Assembly (NCBI GenBank): GCA_020162035.1
Contig: JAIUNM010000004.1
Location: 158,818-222,817, forward strand
From: Bacteroidota bacterium
Lineage (GTDB): Bacteria > Bacteroidota > Bacteroidia > B-17B0 > Aurantibacillaceae
Direction: 5' to 3'
Length of the DNA: 64,000 bases
Shown: positions 8,926-16,779 of the stretch, in pieces
Layout: the number at the start of each line of letters is the position of its first letter
How positions within the stretch are numbered: the stretch's first letter is position 1
Notes under the pieces: generated by a model
Seen by the model: only the letters and a program-made list of their open reading frames with translations
What the model was told of the DNA's origin: nothing
Database searches by the model: none
Position numbers and translations under genes: made by a program

Positions 8926-9738
8926 ATGAGCCTTGTAACACTAACAACGGATTTAGGATATCGCGACCCCTATTTAGCAATAGTGAAGGCAAAATTTTTG
9001 GCTAATAACATTAACGTTGTAGATTTAAGTTGTGAAATTAAAAATGCATCGGTTACAGATGTTGCTTATGTTTTAAAACTTGGATTAGCTAACTTTAAAG
9101 AAAACACAATTCACTTAATTGGGATAAAATCTTCTCACAAAAGCAAAAACAATAAACAAAACGAAGCCGATAACACCCGTTATTTAATTTCAAAATATAA
9201 ACAACAATACATTATAACGCCTGATAATGGCTTGTTTACTTTGTTGGATAAAAATTATAATGAACCAATTTATCAGTTATATTATACAAACCAAGATTTT
9301 AATAAATTTTATTTAAATGATATATTAGTAGATGCAGCTTTACATATACTATTAACAGGTAATGTAAATGAGATTTCGAGTGAGACAAAAGATTTTTATA
9401 AAATTTATGATTTTGAGCCCTTTTTAAATGGTACAATTTTAAAAGGTAAAAATATTTATATAGATGATTTTGGAAATATTGTTACCAATATTACTAAAGA
9501 AATATTTAATGAATATATAGGAAACAAACCTTTCACAATTAAATTTCCTGGTGCTAAAATTCAAAAAATAAGCACAAATTACGATGATGTTGAATTTGGT
9601 AAAGCATTAGTTTTATTTAACACTTTGGGTAATTTAGAAATTGCTTTAAATGGCGCAAGTGCTTATAAACAATTGTTTCCGAGAGATATTGGTGTGAATT
9701 TTGATTTTAATTTATTAATAGAACTAGATAGTTTTTAA
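8926..9738 (+). CDS. SAM hydroxide adenosyltransferase (DUF62 family)
   Basis: 270 residues from the ATG at 8926; a TTG six codons upstream is in frame but the usual family start is MSLVTLTTDLGYRDPYLAIV. This DUF62/fluorinase-like family splits S-adenosylmethionine into adenosine and methionine using hydroxide. Visible family features are the N-terminal TDLG with Asp for ribose binding, the central PDNGLFTLL, and IYIDDFGNIVTNI in the C-terminal domain. A TATTTTTG box at 8913-8920 lies so close to the ATG that transcription from it would be nearly leaderless; I do not claim it. Physiological role in Bacteroidota is unclear. Confidence 0.87.
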   Translation: MSLVTLTTDLGYRDPYLAIVKAKFLANNINVVDLSCEIKNASVTDVAYVLKLGLANFKENTIHLIGIKSSHKSKNNKQNEADNTRYLISKYKQQYIITPDNGLFTLLDKNYNEPIYQLYYTNQDFNKFYLNDILVDAALHILLTGNVNEISSETKDFYKIYDFEPFLNGTILKGKNIYIDDFGNIVTNITKEIFNEYIGNKPFTIKFPGAKIQKISTNYDDVEFGKALVLFNTLGNLEIALNGASAYKQLFPRDIGVNFDFNLLIELDSF

Positions 9739-9739
9739 A

Positions 9740-10030
9740 ATGATAAATAGAATAGTGAAATTAACTTTTAAAAAAGAAAATATTGAATTGTTTAAAACAA
9801 TTTTTGAAGAAAACTGGAATGCAATAAAAAATCAACCGGGTTGTAATGACGTTAAATTGCTACAAGATAAAAATAACCCTTGTGTATTTTTTACATATAG
9901 TTTATGGAATGATGAAGTTAGTATTGATAACTATAAAAACACAGAATTATTTAAAAACGTTTGGAGCAAAACAAAAGCTTTATTTAATGCGGCACCAGAA
10001 GCCTGGAGTACATCTATAGTTTTTAAATAG
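9740..10030 (+). CDS. Antibiotic biosynthesis monooxygenase (ABM) domain protein
   Basis: A 96-residue single-domain protein with the dimeric alpha-beta ABM pattern: IVKLTFKKENIELFKTIFEE, then NQPGCNDVKLLQD, VFFTYSLWNDE and the late strand-helix with FKNVWSKTKALF. Relatives include YgiN-type quinol monooxygenases and heme-degrading enzymes, but substrate cannot be assigned. It starts one base after the stop of the preceding gene, so the two form a two-gene operon. Its stop is one base from the convergent nuclease gene. Confidence 0.82.
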   Translation: MINRIVKLTFKKENIELFKTIFEENWNAIKNQPGCNDVKLLQDKNNPCVFFTYSLWNDEVSIDNYKNTELFKNVWSKTKALFNAAPEAWSTSIVFK

Positions 10031-10031
10031 A

Positions 10032-11438
10032 CTAATGTAAAACAAACAATTCTCCTTTATTTGGAATTATTACATCTGCATAACCTTCGGCAAGTAATTT
10101 TTCTTTAAAAGTAGTTTTTGATGTATTTTCTCCATGTACTAGAAATATTTTTTTTACTTTATTTTTATCTTGACAAGACAAAAATTTTATTAGTTCTTTA
10201 TAATCTGCATGAGCACTATACGAATCTATTATTTTAACATCAGCATTTACATTATAATAATCGCCATAAATTCTTACTGTTTTTTTACCAGATCTTATAT
10301 CTCCACCAAGTGAATTTGGGGTACAATAACCTACAACTAAAATTGTGTTTTTTTCGTTAGAAATATTATGTGCTAAATGATGTTTTATCCTCCCAGCATC
10401 CATCATGCCTGACGCAGAAATAATTATACATGGTTCTTTACTTTCGTTTAATTTTACTGAGTCTATTTTTTCTCTTACATAAATTAAACTGTTAAAACCA
10501 AAAGGATCAGAATCTGTTTCTATATACTCTTGTAATTTTTCGTTAAAGCATTTAACGTGTTCACGCATAATATCTGTAATACTTGATGACATTGGACTAT
10601 CAACATATACTTTTATATTCGGTAATAAATTTTTATTTTTTAATTTATCTAAAATAAAAACTATTTCTTGTGTTCGCCCTAAACTAAAAGCAGGTATAAT
10701 TAATTTACCTTGTTTTTCAACACAGGTATAATTTATTATTTCAAGTAAGTGTTCCTCAGCATCATTTTCTGGTTCGTGTAATTTATCACCATAGGTTGAT
10801 TCGCAAATTATATAATCAGCTAATGGAAAACATTCAGGATCTTTTAACAATAAATCATTATACTTTCCAACATCACCTGTAAATGTTAAGTTAATAATTG
10901 TATCGTCTTCGTTTTTTAAATTTAGGTTTACCACCGCACTACCTAAAATATGCCCAGCATCTGTAAAATTAAAACTAACTTCATTATTTAAAAAAAATGA
11001 ATGATGATATGGAATTGTTTTAATATGCTTTAAACATTTATCAACATCTTTTTTGGTGTATAAAGGTTTTAATGGTTCTAATTTTTTCGCTTCTCTAATT
11101 TTATTGATGTGTTCGATATCATTTTGTTGAATGTTTGCACTATCATAAAGCAAAACTTCTACAACAGGTAATGTGGAAGGCGTACAATAAATTGACCCAA
11201 TAAAACCTTGTTTGATTAGTAATGGAAGGTTGCCGGAATGATCGATATGTGCGTGAGATAATATTACGGCATCAATTGTTGCTGGATCAAAACCTAAATG
11301 TCTATTAAGAGAATCCGTTTGTTGACCAACGCCCTGATACAATCCACAATCTAATAAAATATTAAAACCTGATGGTGTTGTAATTAAGTGCTTACTCCCT
11401 GTTACTGTTTCGGTTGCTCCTAAAAATTTTACTTTCAT
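10032..11438 (-). CDS. MBL-fold beta-CASP ribonuclease/exonuclease
   Basis: 468 residues with the metallo-beta-lactamase HxHxDH motif HAHIDHSGNLP near residue 61, a downstream zinc-binding GHILGSAV, the FTGDVGKYNDL motif, and the beta-CASP motifs, including PMSSSITDIMR, ISASGMMDAGRIKHHL and the C-terminal SYSAHADYKELIKFL and VHGEN. Homologs (YSH1/CPSF73-like, e.g. TTHA0252) act as zinc-dependent RNA endo/exonucleases. It seems cotranscribed with the small HTH gene 13 bp upstream. Specific RNA targets are not evident. Confidence 0.9.
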   Translation of the reverse strand: MKVKFLGATETVTGSKHLITTPSGFNILLDCGLYQGVGQQTDSLNRHLGFDPATIDAVILSHAHIDHSGNLPLLIKQGFIGSIYCTPSTLPVVEVLLYDSANIQQNDIEHINKIREAKKLEPLKPLYTKKDVDKCLKHIKTIPYHHSFFLNNEVSFNFTDAGHILGSAVVNLNLKNEDDTIINLTFTGDVGKYNDLLLKDPECFPLADYIICESTYGDKLHEPENDAEEHLLEIINYTCVEKQGKLIIPAFSLGRTQEIVFILDKLKNKNLLPNIKVYVDSPMSSSITDIMREHVKCFNEKLQEYIETDSDPFGFNSLIYVREKIDSVKLNESKEPCIIISASGMMDAGRIKHHLAHNISNEKNTILVVGYCTPNSLGGDIRSGKKTVRIYGDYYNVNADVKIIDSYSAHADYKELIKFLSCQDKNKVKKIFLVHGENTSKTTFKEKLLAEGYADVIIPNKGELFVLH

Positions 11439-11451
11439 GATTAGATTGAAA

Positions 11452-11799
11452 TTAAGACAAACTATTTAATTTTTCTTCTTTTAATAAAATAATTTGCTTT
11501 AATAATATAATTTCTTCTTGAAGTCTTTCTTTCGTTTTTGTTGAGTCTTCGCCTGTCCATAATTTATTTATATAATATGGTTTTTCTAAATCTAAAAGAT
11601 TTTGATTTTCTACTCTGAAAAAACTATATAATGGCACGCGTAATGCTTTCGAAATTAACTCAAGATTTCGTAAATCGAGTGTTTTATTATTTAATTCGTT
11701 AGTAAGTTCATCTTCTGGCATATTTAAAAAATCAGCCAATTGTGCAAAGGTGTAATTTTCCTTTTCTAATATTTGTATAAGTTGAGATTTAATGTCCAT
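11452..11799 (-). CDS. Small HTH (XRE-like) protein with coiled-coil tail
   Basis: 115 residues. Residues about 5-60 look like a helix-turn-helix of the XRE/Cro type (ENYTFAQLADFLNMPEDEL ... LELISKALRVPLYSFF). The last 30 residues form a Leu/Ile-rich heptad pattern (EEIILLKQIILLKEEKL) suited to dimerisation. Such proteins are common in Bacteroidota and are presumed transcription regulators. It sits between the anti-sigma-like gene (21 bp upstream) and the nuclease gene (13 bp downstream). Targets unknown. Confidence 0.7.
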   Translation of the reverse strand: MDIKSQLIQILEKENYTFAQLADFLNMPEDELTNELNNKTLDLRNLELISKALRVPLYSFFRVENQNLLDLEKPYYINKLWTGEDSTKTKERLQEEIILLKQIILLKEEKLNSLS

Positions 11800-11820
11800 A
11801 TAAATTAAACATTAAATTAC

Positions 11821-13140
11821 TTATTTTTTTTCAATTACAAATGATTTATATGCAATGCTGTAATTATTGTTATTTTCTTTTGCTTTTAAAGTTTTAAAAC
11901 CTAAAATATTTAGATTGTTTGCAAGATTAACTGCTTTAGACCAAAAATTTGATTTTTTAACGGGAATTATTGTTTCAAAATCATCTTCTTCATTTTCTTT
12001 AATTTCTTTTATAACTAATAAAGGCTCTAGTTTTTCTGTATAAATAATTGTATCTGTTTTTATTTTTGATGCAATATTAACATCAATTGAATTAATTAAC
12101 GAATCTTTTTTTACAGTTGGTTTTACTAGTAATTTGGTTGTTTGGTTTACTAAACTATCTGTTATAACATTATTAAAGTTGTAATTTTTAATAACAGAAT
12201 TAGTTACGTTATATTGATGTGAACTTTTAAAAGAATTGCTTAATAAATTAGAATTGTTTGTTGTATTTGATTGGGATACTTTAAGCAAATTGGGAGAATA
12301 AAATTTAAAATTATTAGAATAAAAACTTTTACCATAATAAGTTTGAGGTACTAACAACTTAAACAAAAAAGTTATTACCAATAGCACACTAGCAGCAACA
12401 GCTACGAATTTAAATGAATTAAACAGTGTAATAATTTTAGTGGTTGATTTTTTTAAATCATTTTTATTGGGATAAATTATTTTTAAATCAGATTGATTGA
12501 TTGTAGTTGGAAAATTTAATAACTCATTTTCATGTGTTAAGTTTATAATTTCACCACCCTCTGATTTGTATAAATTTGATTTATTAATTTTTTCATTTTC
12601 AGCAACTAACTTTGTTTTAGAGTATAACTTAATTTCGTTTTGTAAAAATTTATTTGAAATTAAATCATCTTCAAATTTTATTTTTTCTGACTGATTTAAA
12701 TTACCTTCAAAATAGTTAAAAATTAAAAGTTGTAATTTATAATTATTTGAAATGTAAAATTGGTTTTTATTTAATTTTTCTTTGCTTAAATCTTTCTTAA
12801 AATATGTTTTTTTAAATTCGGTTAATGTATTTTGTAATTCAAAATCAACACTTAGTTTTTGTTCAAATTCAAGCAATTCTTCTGCAGGCAAACAATTCTC
12901 CAAGTAAGATATTATTACTTGATTTTCATAATCACATTTATTTTTCTTTAAACTATTTTTTATCTCAAATTCATTTGTTTCAACTTTTAAAATTGGTAAA
13001 TTAAAATCTTCAAAATCAATATTTAATTGTGGATTTTGTTTAATAAAACCCTTTAATTCATTACAATCCAATTCATTTAAACTTCCCTCAAAATAATCAA
13101 GTAAATATGCTTCGTAATTATTTAAATTAATTTTACTCAT
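11821..13140 (-). CDS. Membrane protein, probable anti-sigma-like partner of the ECF sigma factor
   Basis: 439 residues from the ATG at 13140, which shares one base with the sigma-factor stop (TGATG); a GTG one codon earlier is possible. One membrane helix lies at about residues 243-265, with an Asn/Ser/Lys-rich extracytoplasmic part behind it. The cytoplasmic half contains three degenerate copies of a ~45-residue module (about residues 7-52, 70-115 and 132-177), each with an LxxYxExxL-like start and an FExxL...LQ core. Topology, overlap and position point to an anti-sigma factor. No zinc-binding HxxxCxxC motif is visible, so the family is uncertain. Confidence 0.68.
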   Translation of the reverse strand: MSKINLNNYEAYLLDYFEGSLNELDCNELKGFIKQNPQLNIDFEDFNLPILKVETNEFEIKNSLKKNKCDYENQVIISYLENCLPAEELLEFEQKLSVDFELQNTLTEFKKTYFKKDLSKEKLNKNQFYISNNYKLQLLIFNYFEGNLNQSEKIKFEDDLISNKFLQNEIKLYSKTKLVAENEKINKSNLYKSEGGEIINLTHENELLNFPTTINQSDLKIIYPNKNDLKKSTTKIITLFNSFKFVAVAASVLLVITFLFKLLVPQTYYGKSFYSNNFKFYSPNLLKVSQSNTTNNSNLLSNSFKSSHQYNVTNSVIKNYNFNNVITDSLVNQTTKLLVKPTVKKDSLINSIDVNIASKIKTDTIIYTEKLEPLLVIKEIKENEEDDFETIIPVKKSNFWSKAVNLANNLNILGFKTLKAKENNNNYSIAYKSFVIEKK

Positions 13141-13625
13141 CACAAAACCACCTCCATTTTACCAATGTAATTTTTTAAAAAGTTACGAGCTCTAAAAATG
13201 TAAACTTTAACCTGACTTTCGTTTAAATTTGTAATTTCTCCAATCTCTTTATAATCATAACCTTCGTAATCTCTTAATAAAATAACAGCTTTTTGGATTT
13301 CGGGAAGTTGTTCCAAACCAGCATCAAGAACTTGTTTTAAATCGCTGTATTGTTTGTTATGGCTGTGTTGATTAAAGTCTATTTCAGAAAAATTAGTTTG
13401 TTTTTTTTGCTTTCTAATAAAATCTATTAAAGTGTGGTATGCTGCAGTAAATAAATAAGATTTTGATTTTGAATATTCTATAGAATCCATTTTAATCCAC
13501 ATTTTTTCAAATGTATCTTGTACTATATCTTTTGCATTGTGTTTATCTTTAATTTGTTTTAAAACAAAACGATAAACAGCATCTGCAAAATCATCAACAC
13601 ATTTATTATATTCTTCTATTGTCAA
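13140..13625 (-). CDS. ECF-family RNA polymerase sigma factor
   Basis: 161 residues with region 2 (NAKDIVQDTFEKMWIKMDSI, core-binding and -10 recognition) and region 4 (QLPEIQKAVILLRDYEGYDY then EIGEITNLNESQVKVYIFRA, HTH for -35 recognition). It lacks sigma regions 1 and 3, as ECF factors do. The start is TTG at 13625: no ATG is available before region 2, and the encoded MTIEEYNKCVDDFADAVYRF is the normal family beginning. Its stop overlaps the start of the anti-sigma-like gene by one base, indicating translational coupling. Confidence 0.9.
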   Translation of the reverse strand: MTIEEYNKCVDDFADAVYRFVLKQIKDKHNAKDIVQDTFEKMWIKMDSIEYSKSKSYLFTAAYHTLIDFIRKQKKQTNFSEIDFNQHSHNKQYSDLKQVLDAGLEQLPEIQKAVILLRDYEGYDYKEIGEITNLNESQVKVYIFRARNFLKNYIGKMEVVL

Positions 13626-13695
13626 AAAATTATAATGGTAAGACGATAAAGGTATATAAAAGTTACAAAAAAATATAAAATTATAGTTCTGACTA

Positions 13696-14208
13696 TCAAA
13701 TACTTATAATGTTTTTTAGAACCTCATCAAAATTAAGCGCATCTATTTCAATAAACTTTTGATTTAGGTTAATTAAATGTTTTTTGTTTAAATTAAAAAT
13801 TAAATCTCTATCAAATTTATTTTCGCGTAATTTATCTTTTTGCCATGGAATTGTATTTTTAGTTAACAAAACTAAATCGTATTTATGATTTGGTAATTGC
13901 TCCTCTATAAAATTAATTTTAGTATTAAACTCTAACTCAGCCCAAATTTTTAAGGTAATTAAATTTGTATCTATAAATAAAAATTTATTTGTATTTGCTT
14001 GAAGTATACTTTCATTTAAAACGTGTTGTTTTGCTATTTCTTCTATATCAAAAATTGTACAAGTATTAATTGGTTTATTTTCAAAATAAATGCGTGCATA
14101 TTCTTTAACCCATGTAGTATTAAAGTGTTTTGCTAATTTTAAACAAAGTGTACTTTTTCCAGTACTTTCGGCACCAATAACGACTATTTTTTTAATAGTT
14201 TTTTCCAT
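13696..14208 (-). CDS. NadR-like/nicotinamide riboside kinase-type ATPase
   Basis: 170 residues from the ATG at 14208 (an open frame extends 40 codons further inside pnuC but encodes nothing family-like). Walker A is GAESTGKST near residue 12, followed by VKEYARIYFE and LFIDTNLITLKIW, which match the ribosylnicotinamide kinase domain of NadR. No nucleotidyltransferase domain is attached. The start lies 25 bp inside the end of pnuC, so the pair is translationally coupled. Together they suggest uptake and phosphorylation of nicotinamide riboside. A thiamine-linked role is a less likely alternative given the ThiE homolog upstream. Confidence 0.82.
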   Translation of the reverse strand: MEKTIKKIVVIGAESTGKSTLCLKLAKHFNTTWVKEYARIYFENKPINTCTIFDIEEIAKQHVLNESILQANTNKFLFIDTNLITLKIWAELEFNTKINFIEEQLPNHKYDLVLLTKNTIPWQKDKLRENKFDRDLIFNLNKKHLINLNQKFIEIDALNFDEVLKNIISI

Positions 14209-14732
14209 TCTAAAAATCCAAAAAATGCAACTACTGCAAAAATAAAATAGAGTACCGAAAATAAATACATTGATTTTGAAAAATATAAAAATACATAAGC
14301 AAAATCTATTATTACCCACAACATCCAATTTTCAATCCATTTTTTAATCATCATGTAAGTTGTTGTTAAGCTTATAGAAGTTAAAATTGCATCAACTAAA
14401 ATTTTATCACCTTTAAAAAATTTAAGTAAAAAGAAAATTCCAATAAAAAGTAAAATAGTAACTACACCTAAATAAAATAATTGTTTTATTGGTGAATTAG
14501 TAATATTAAATTCGGTTTGAACTTGTTTGTTCCAATAAATCCAACCATAAATTGAGTATATTAAATAAATTATTTGTAAAGATGCGTCGCCAAATAAGCG
14601 TTGCTCATAAAATGCAAATAAACTTGTAACTAATCCAATTATTGAAATTGGCCAACACAAAACATTTTGCTTAATAGTTAAAACAACACCTAATATTCCA
14701 AAAATAAACGCAAATATATCTAACACTCCCAT
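14184..14732 (-). CDS. pnuC: PnuC-family vitamin transporter
   Basis: 182 residues with about seven hydrophobic helices and the family segment KQNVLCWPISIIGL near residue 21 followed by YSIYGWIYW at about residue 60. PnuC proteins are facilitators whose substrate is trapped by phosphorylation in the cytoplasm: nicotinamide riboside (PnuC), thiamine (PnuT) or riboflavin (PnuX). The overlapping NRK-like kinase favours nicotinamide riboside, while the ThiE homolog ending next to its start keeps thiamine possible. No TPP riboswitch was seen upstream. Confidence 0.88.
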   Translation of the reverse strand: MGVLDIFAFIFGILGVVLTIKQNVLCWPISIIGLVTSLFAFYEQRLFGDASLQIIYLIYSIYGWIYWNKQVQTEFNITNSPIKQLFYLGVVTILLFIGIFFLLKFFKGDKILVDAILTSISLTTTYMMIKKWIENWMLWVIIDFAYVFLYFSKSMYLFSVLYFIFAVVAFFGFLEWKKLLKK

Positions 14733-15362
14733 TTATAATGGTAGTTGATTTTGTTTAAATGCATTTATAATATTTAAATATTGGTTATATGGTGTTGGGG
14801 AATTCCAGATGTAGGATTTAAATGCAATACCATACAAGTTCATTTCTTTACATTTAGTAACAATTTCGGGGCTTGTACCTCCTCTTGCCACTATTTTTTT
14901 ATTTGATGTTTTTACTGCATCTTTAATAGATTCTTCATAAAATCCACTATAAAAAGAATTGTTTAAATTATTAAACATAGTGCCTAACATTATATAATCA
15001 AAATCATATAATTCTTTTTCAAACATAGCATTTACTCTTGTGTGATTTCTGGTTTTTATTAACGAGCCAAATTTAAATTTTAACCTAAACCTAATCCATC
15101 TGTATTTAATTTTGTTTGATAAATGCGTGCTTGTATAGTGAACACCTTTTAGTTTAAATTTTAATGCTAATTTATGGTGCGAATGTATTATTATTCTATT
15201 ATGATATTGAGCAGGAATTTCGTTTAAGTATTCTATCATTCGCGTTGTTGTAAATTTAGGTTTGCGTAAATGTAAATACTGTAAACCACTTTCAAACATT
15301 TTTGTAACCACACCAGTTTCATCGGGTACAGATTTTGAAGATGTAATTACCATTAATTGCAT
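14733..15362 (-). CDS. Thiamine phosphate synthase-like protein (ThiE/TenI family)
   Basis: 209 residues with a TIM-barrel ThiE/TenI pattern: MQLMVITSSKSV, GLQYLHLRKPKF (substrate-binding LHLRxP), IIIHSHHKLALKF and the late phosphate loop with VARGGTSPEI. ThiE joins the thiazole and pyrimidine phosphates; TenI relatives act as thiazole tautomerases. The LHLR start of the active site is kept, but the central part is divergent (many Lys/Arg), so tautomerase or synthase activity cannot be settled. Its stop directly abuts the pnuC start. Confidence 0.78.
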   Translation of the reverse strand: MQLMVITSSKSVPDETGVVTKMFESGLQYLHLRKPKFTTTRMIEYLNEIPAQYHNRIIIHSHHKLALKFKLKGVHYTSTHLSNKIKYRWIRFRLKFKFGSLIKTRNHTRVNAMFEKELYDFDYIMLGTMFNNLNNSFYSGFYEESIKDAVKTSNKKIVARGGTSPEIVTKCKEMNLYGIAFKSYIWNSPTPYNQYLNIINAFKQNQLPL

Positions 15363-15411
15363 ATGTTAATTTTTAAATATTAAAATCAAAACTAATAAAA
15401 AAAATAAATAC

Positions 15412-16137
15412 CTAAGTTTTTTCTGGTCTAAAATACATACCAAATTGATTTAATAATTGTGGATTATTCTCAAAAGCATTACCAACAACAATTACATTAG
15501 GGCTAGAATTTAAAACTGCTTTAAGTTTTGTAATGTTATTAATGCCTCCACCAACAATTAAAGGTAAATTTATTGTTTTTTTAACCTTTGTTATTAAGCT
15601 GCTTTTTAAATGATTTTTAGCTCCACTACCCGCTTCTAAATAAATTAATTTAAACCCTAGCAACTCTGCAGCCACAATTCGATTTAAAATATCTCTTTGA
15701 GCAACTAATGGTTTTGTTTGAGTTACTTTTTGTGTTGTGCTTATTTTGCCACCATTTATAAGAAAATAAGCTGTAGGAATAGTTTTAATTTTTGCTTGTT
15801 TAATTTTTAATGCTGCTTTTGCTTGTTTACCAATTAAAAATTCGGGGTTGTTACCAGATAGTAAACTTAAAAACAACATTCCATCTGCCTCTGTACTTAA
15901 TTGAAATTCATCTCCAGGGAAAATTATAACCGGTAATTTAGTTACAGATTTTATTTTAATTACTGTTTCGTTAAAATTGTCTTTTAATAATTTACTACCT
16001 CCAACCAATATACAAAAAACATTGTTTTTTTTTGCATCTTTAACTAATTGTAAATTTAACTTATCAGGGTCGGCAAGCAAAGCCAATAAAGGCTTTTTAG
16101 TGTTTTTTATCTTGTTAATTACTTTATTAAATTTCAT
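15412..16137 (-). CDS. Geranylgeranylglyceryl phosphate synthase family protein (PcrB/GGGPS)
   Basis: 241 residues forming the GGGPS TIM barrel: LLALLADPDKL (residues about 17-27), ILVGGSKLL, VIIFPGDEFQLS, LIYLEAGSGA and the C-terminal phosphate-binding LIVGGGINN and VVVGNAFENNP-like segments. Group II enzymes of Bacteroidota make archaeal-type geranylgeranylglyceryl phosphate ethers in vitro; the membrane role is unresolved. The ATG overlaps the phosphopantetheinyl transferase gene by 11 bp, so the two are translated together. A heptaprenyl chain, as in Bacillus PcrB, is the alternative. Confidence 0.9.
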   Translation of the reverse strand: MKFNKVINKIKNTKKPLLALLADPDKLNLQLVKDAKKNNVFCILVGGSKLLKDNFNETVIKIKSVTKLPVIIFPGDEFQLSTEADGMLFLSLLSGNNPEFLIGKQAKAALKIKQAKIKTIPTAYFLINGGKISTTQKVTQTKPLVAQRDILNRIVAAELLGFKLIYLEAGSGAKNHLKSSLITKVKKTINLPLIVGGGINNITKLKAVLNSSPNVIVVGNAFENNPQLLNQFGMYFRPEKT

Positions 16138-16702
16138 TTAGTAAGTACGTTAAATAGTAATTTTCAATTTTTTGCAAAGCTAAATTATAATTTATCCAAT
16201 TGTTATTTAAAAAAATGCTTACTGTAATAGTTGATTGGTTAATATTAAATTGATTTACTTTAATTTGTTCAGAAAAACTAATCCCTTTTATACCATTAAT
16301 TTTATAAACAGTTTCTTTTGCACTCCAAATACAAGTAAGCATTTCAATTGAATTATTAGCGTAATTTAATTCATTTATATTACAAAATTTTTGTTTAATG
16401 TTTAATATTTTTGGTCTAATTAATTCAATATCTATACCAGTATTATTTTTTTTGTTAATGATAATTGCTAAATATTTATGCGAATGAGAAATTGAAATGT
16501 ACCTTTCATTATCTAGTAAAAATGGTTTATTATTTTGATTATAACACAATTTACTGTAATTAATGTTTAATTGACTTAGTAAATACTTAATACCTTCTTT
16601 TTCTAAAACTCTTTTCGCAACACTATTAGCTTTTAGATTAAACAAATCAAGGTTTAATAAGCCTACTTCTGTGTTTTGGTTAATATGTTGAATTTCAATC
16701 AA
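16127..16702 (-). CDS. 4'-phosphopantetheinyl transferase superfamily protein
   Basis: 191 residues with the Sfp-type signature: YISISHSHKYLAIIINKK, then TGIDIELIRPKI (Mg-binding Asp/Glu) and LTCIWSAKETVYKINGIKG (W-(S/C)-x-K-E-x-(V/L)-x-K). The enzyme moves the phosphopantetheine arm from CoA to a serine of carrier proteins, presumably ACP. First gene of the leftward unit that includes the GGGP synthase. A TAAGTTTG -7 box (16722-16729) lies 20 bp upstream of its ATG. Confidence 0.9.
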   Translation of the reverse strand: MIEIQHINQNTEVGLLNLDLFNLKANSVAKRVLEKEGIKYLLSQLNINYSKLCYNQNNKPFLLDNERYISISHSHKYLAIIINKKNNTGIDIELIRPKILNIKQKFCNINELNYANNSIEMLTCIWSAKETVYKINGIKGISFSEQIKVNQFNINQSTITVSIFLNNNWINYNLALQKIENYYLTYLLNEI

Positions 16703-16721
16703 AAGGATATTTTATTTATTG

Positions 16722-16741
16722 CAAACTTATTAATATCTTTG
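16722..16741. promoter_or_regulatory. Back-to-back -7 boxes for the PPTase gene and ahcY
   Basis: TAAGTTTG on the minus strand (16722-16729) and TATCTTTG on the plus strand (16734-16741) both match TAnnTTTG and are four bases apart, pointing at the PPTase gene and ahcY respectively. Neither has a convincing TTTG element at 19-21 bp, so these are partial matches only. Confidence 0.4.
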
Positions 16742-16779
16742 TTATCCTTAAAAAATAATTAATTATAAATAAATAAAAA

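Noticed and set aside
15363..15411. Possible TPP riboswitch before the ThiE-like gene
   Set aside because: The gap is only 49 bp and lacks the conserved CTGAGA and ACCTGATC-like thi-box segments.
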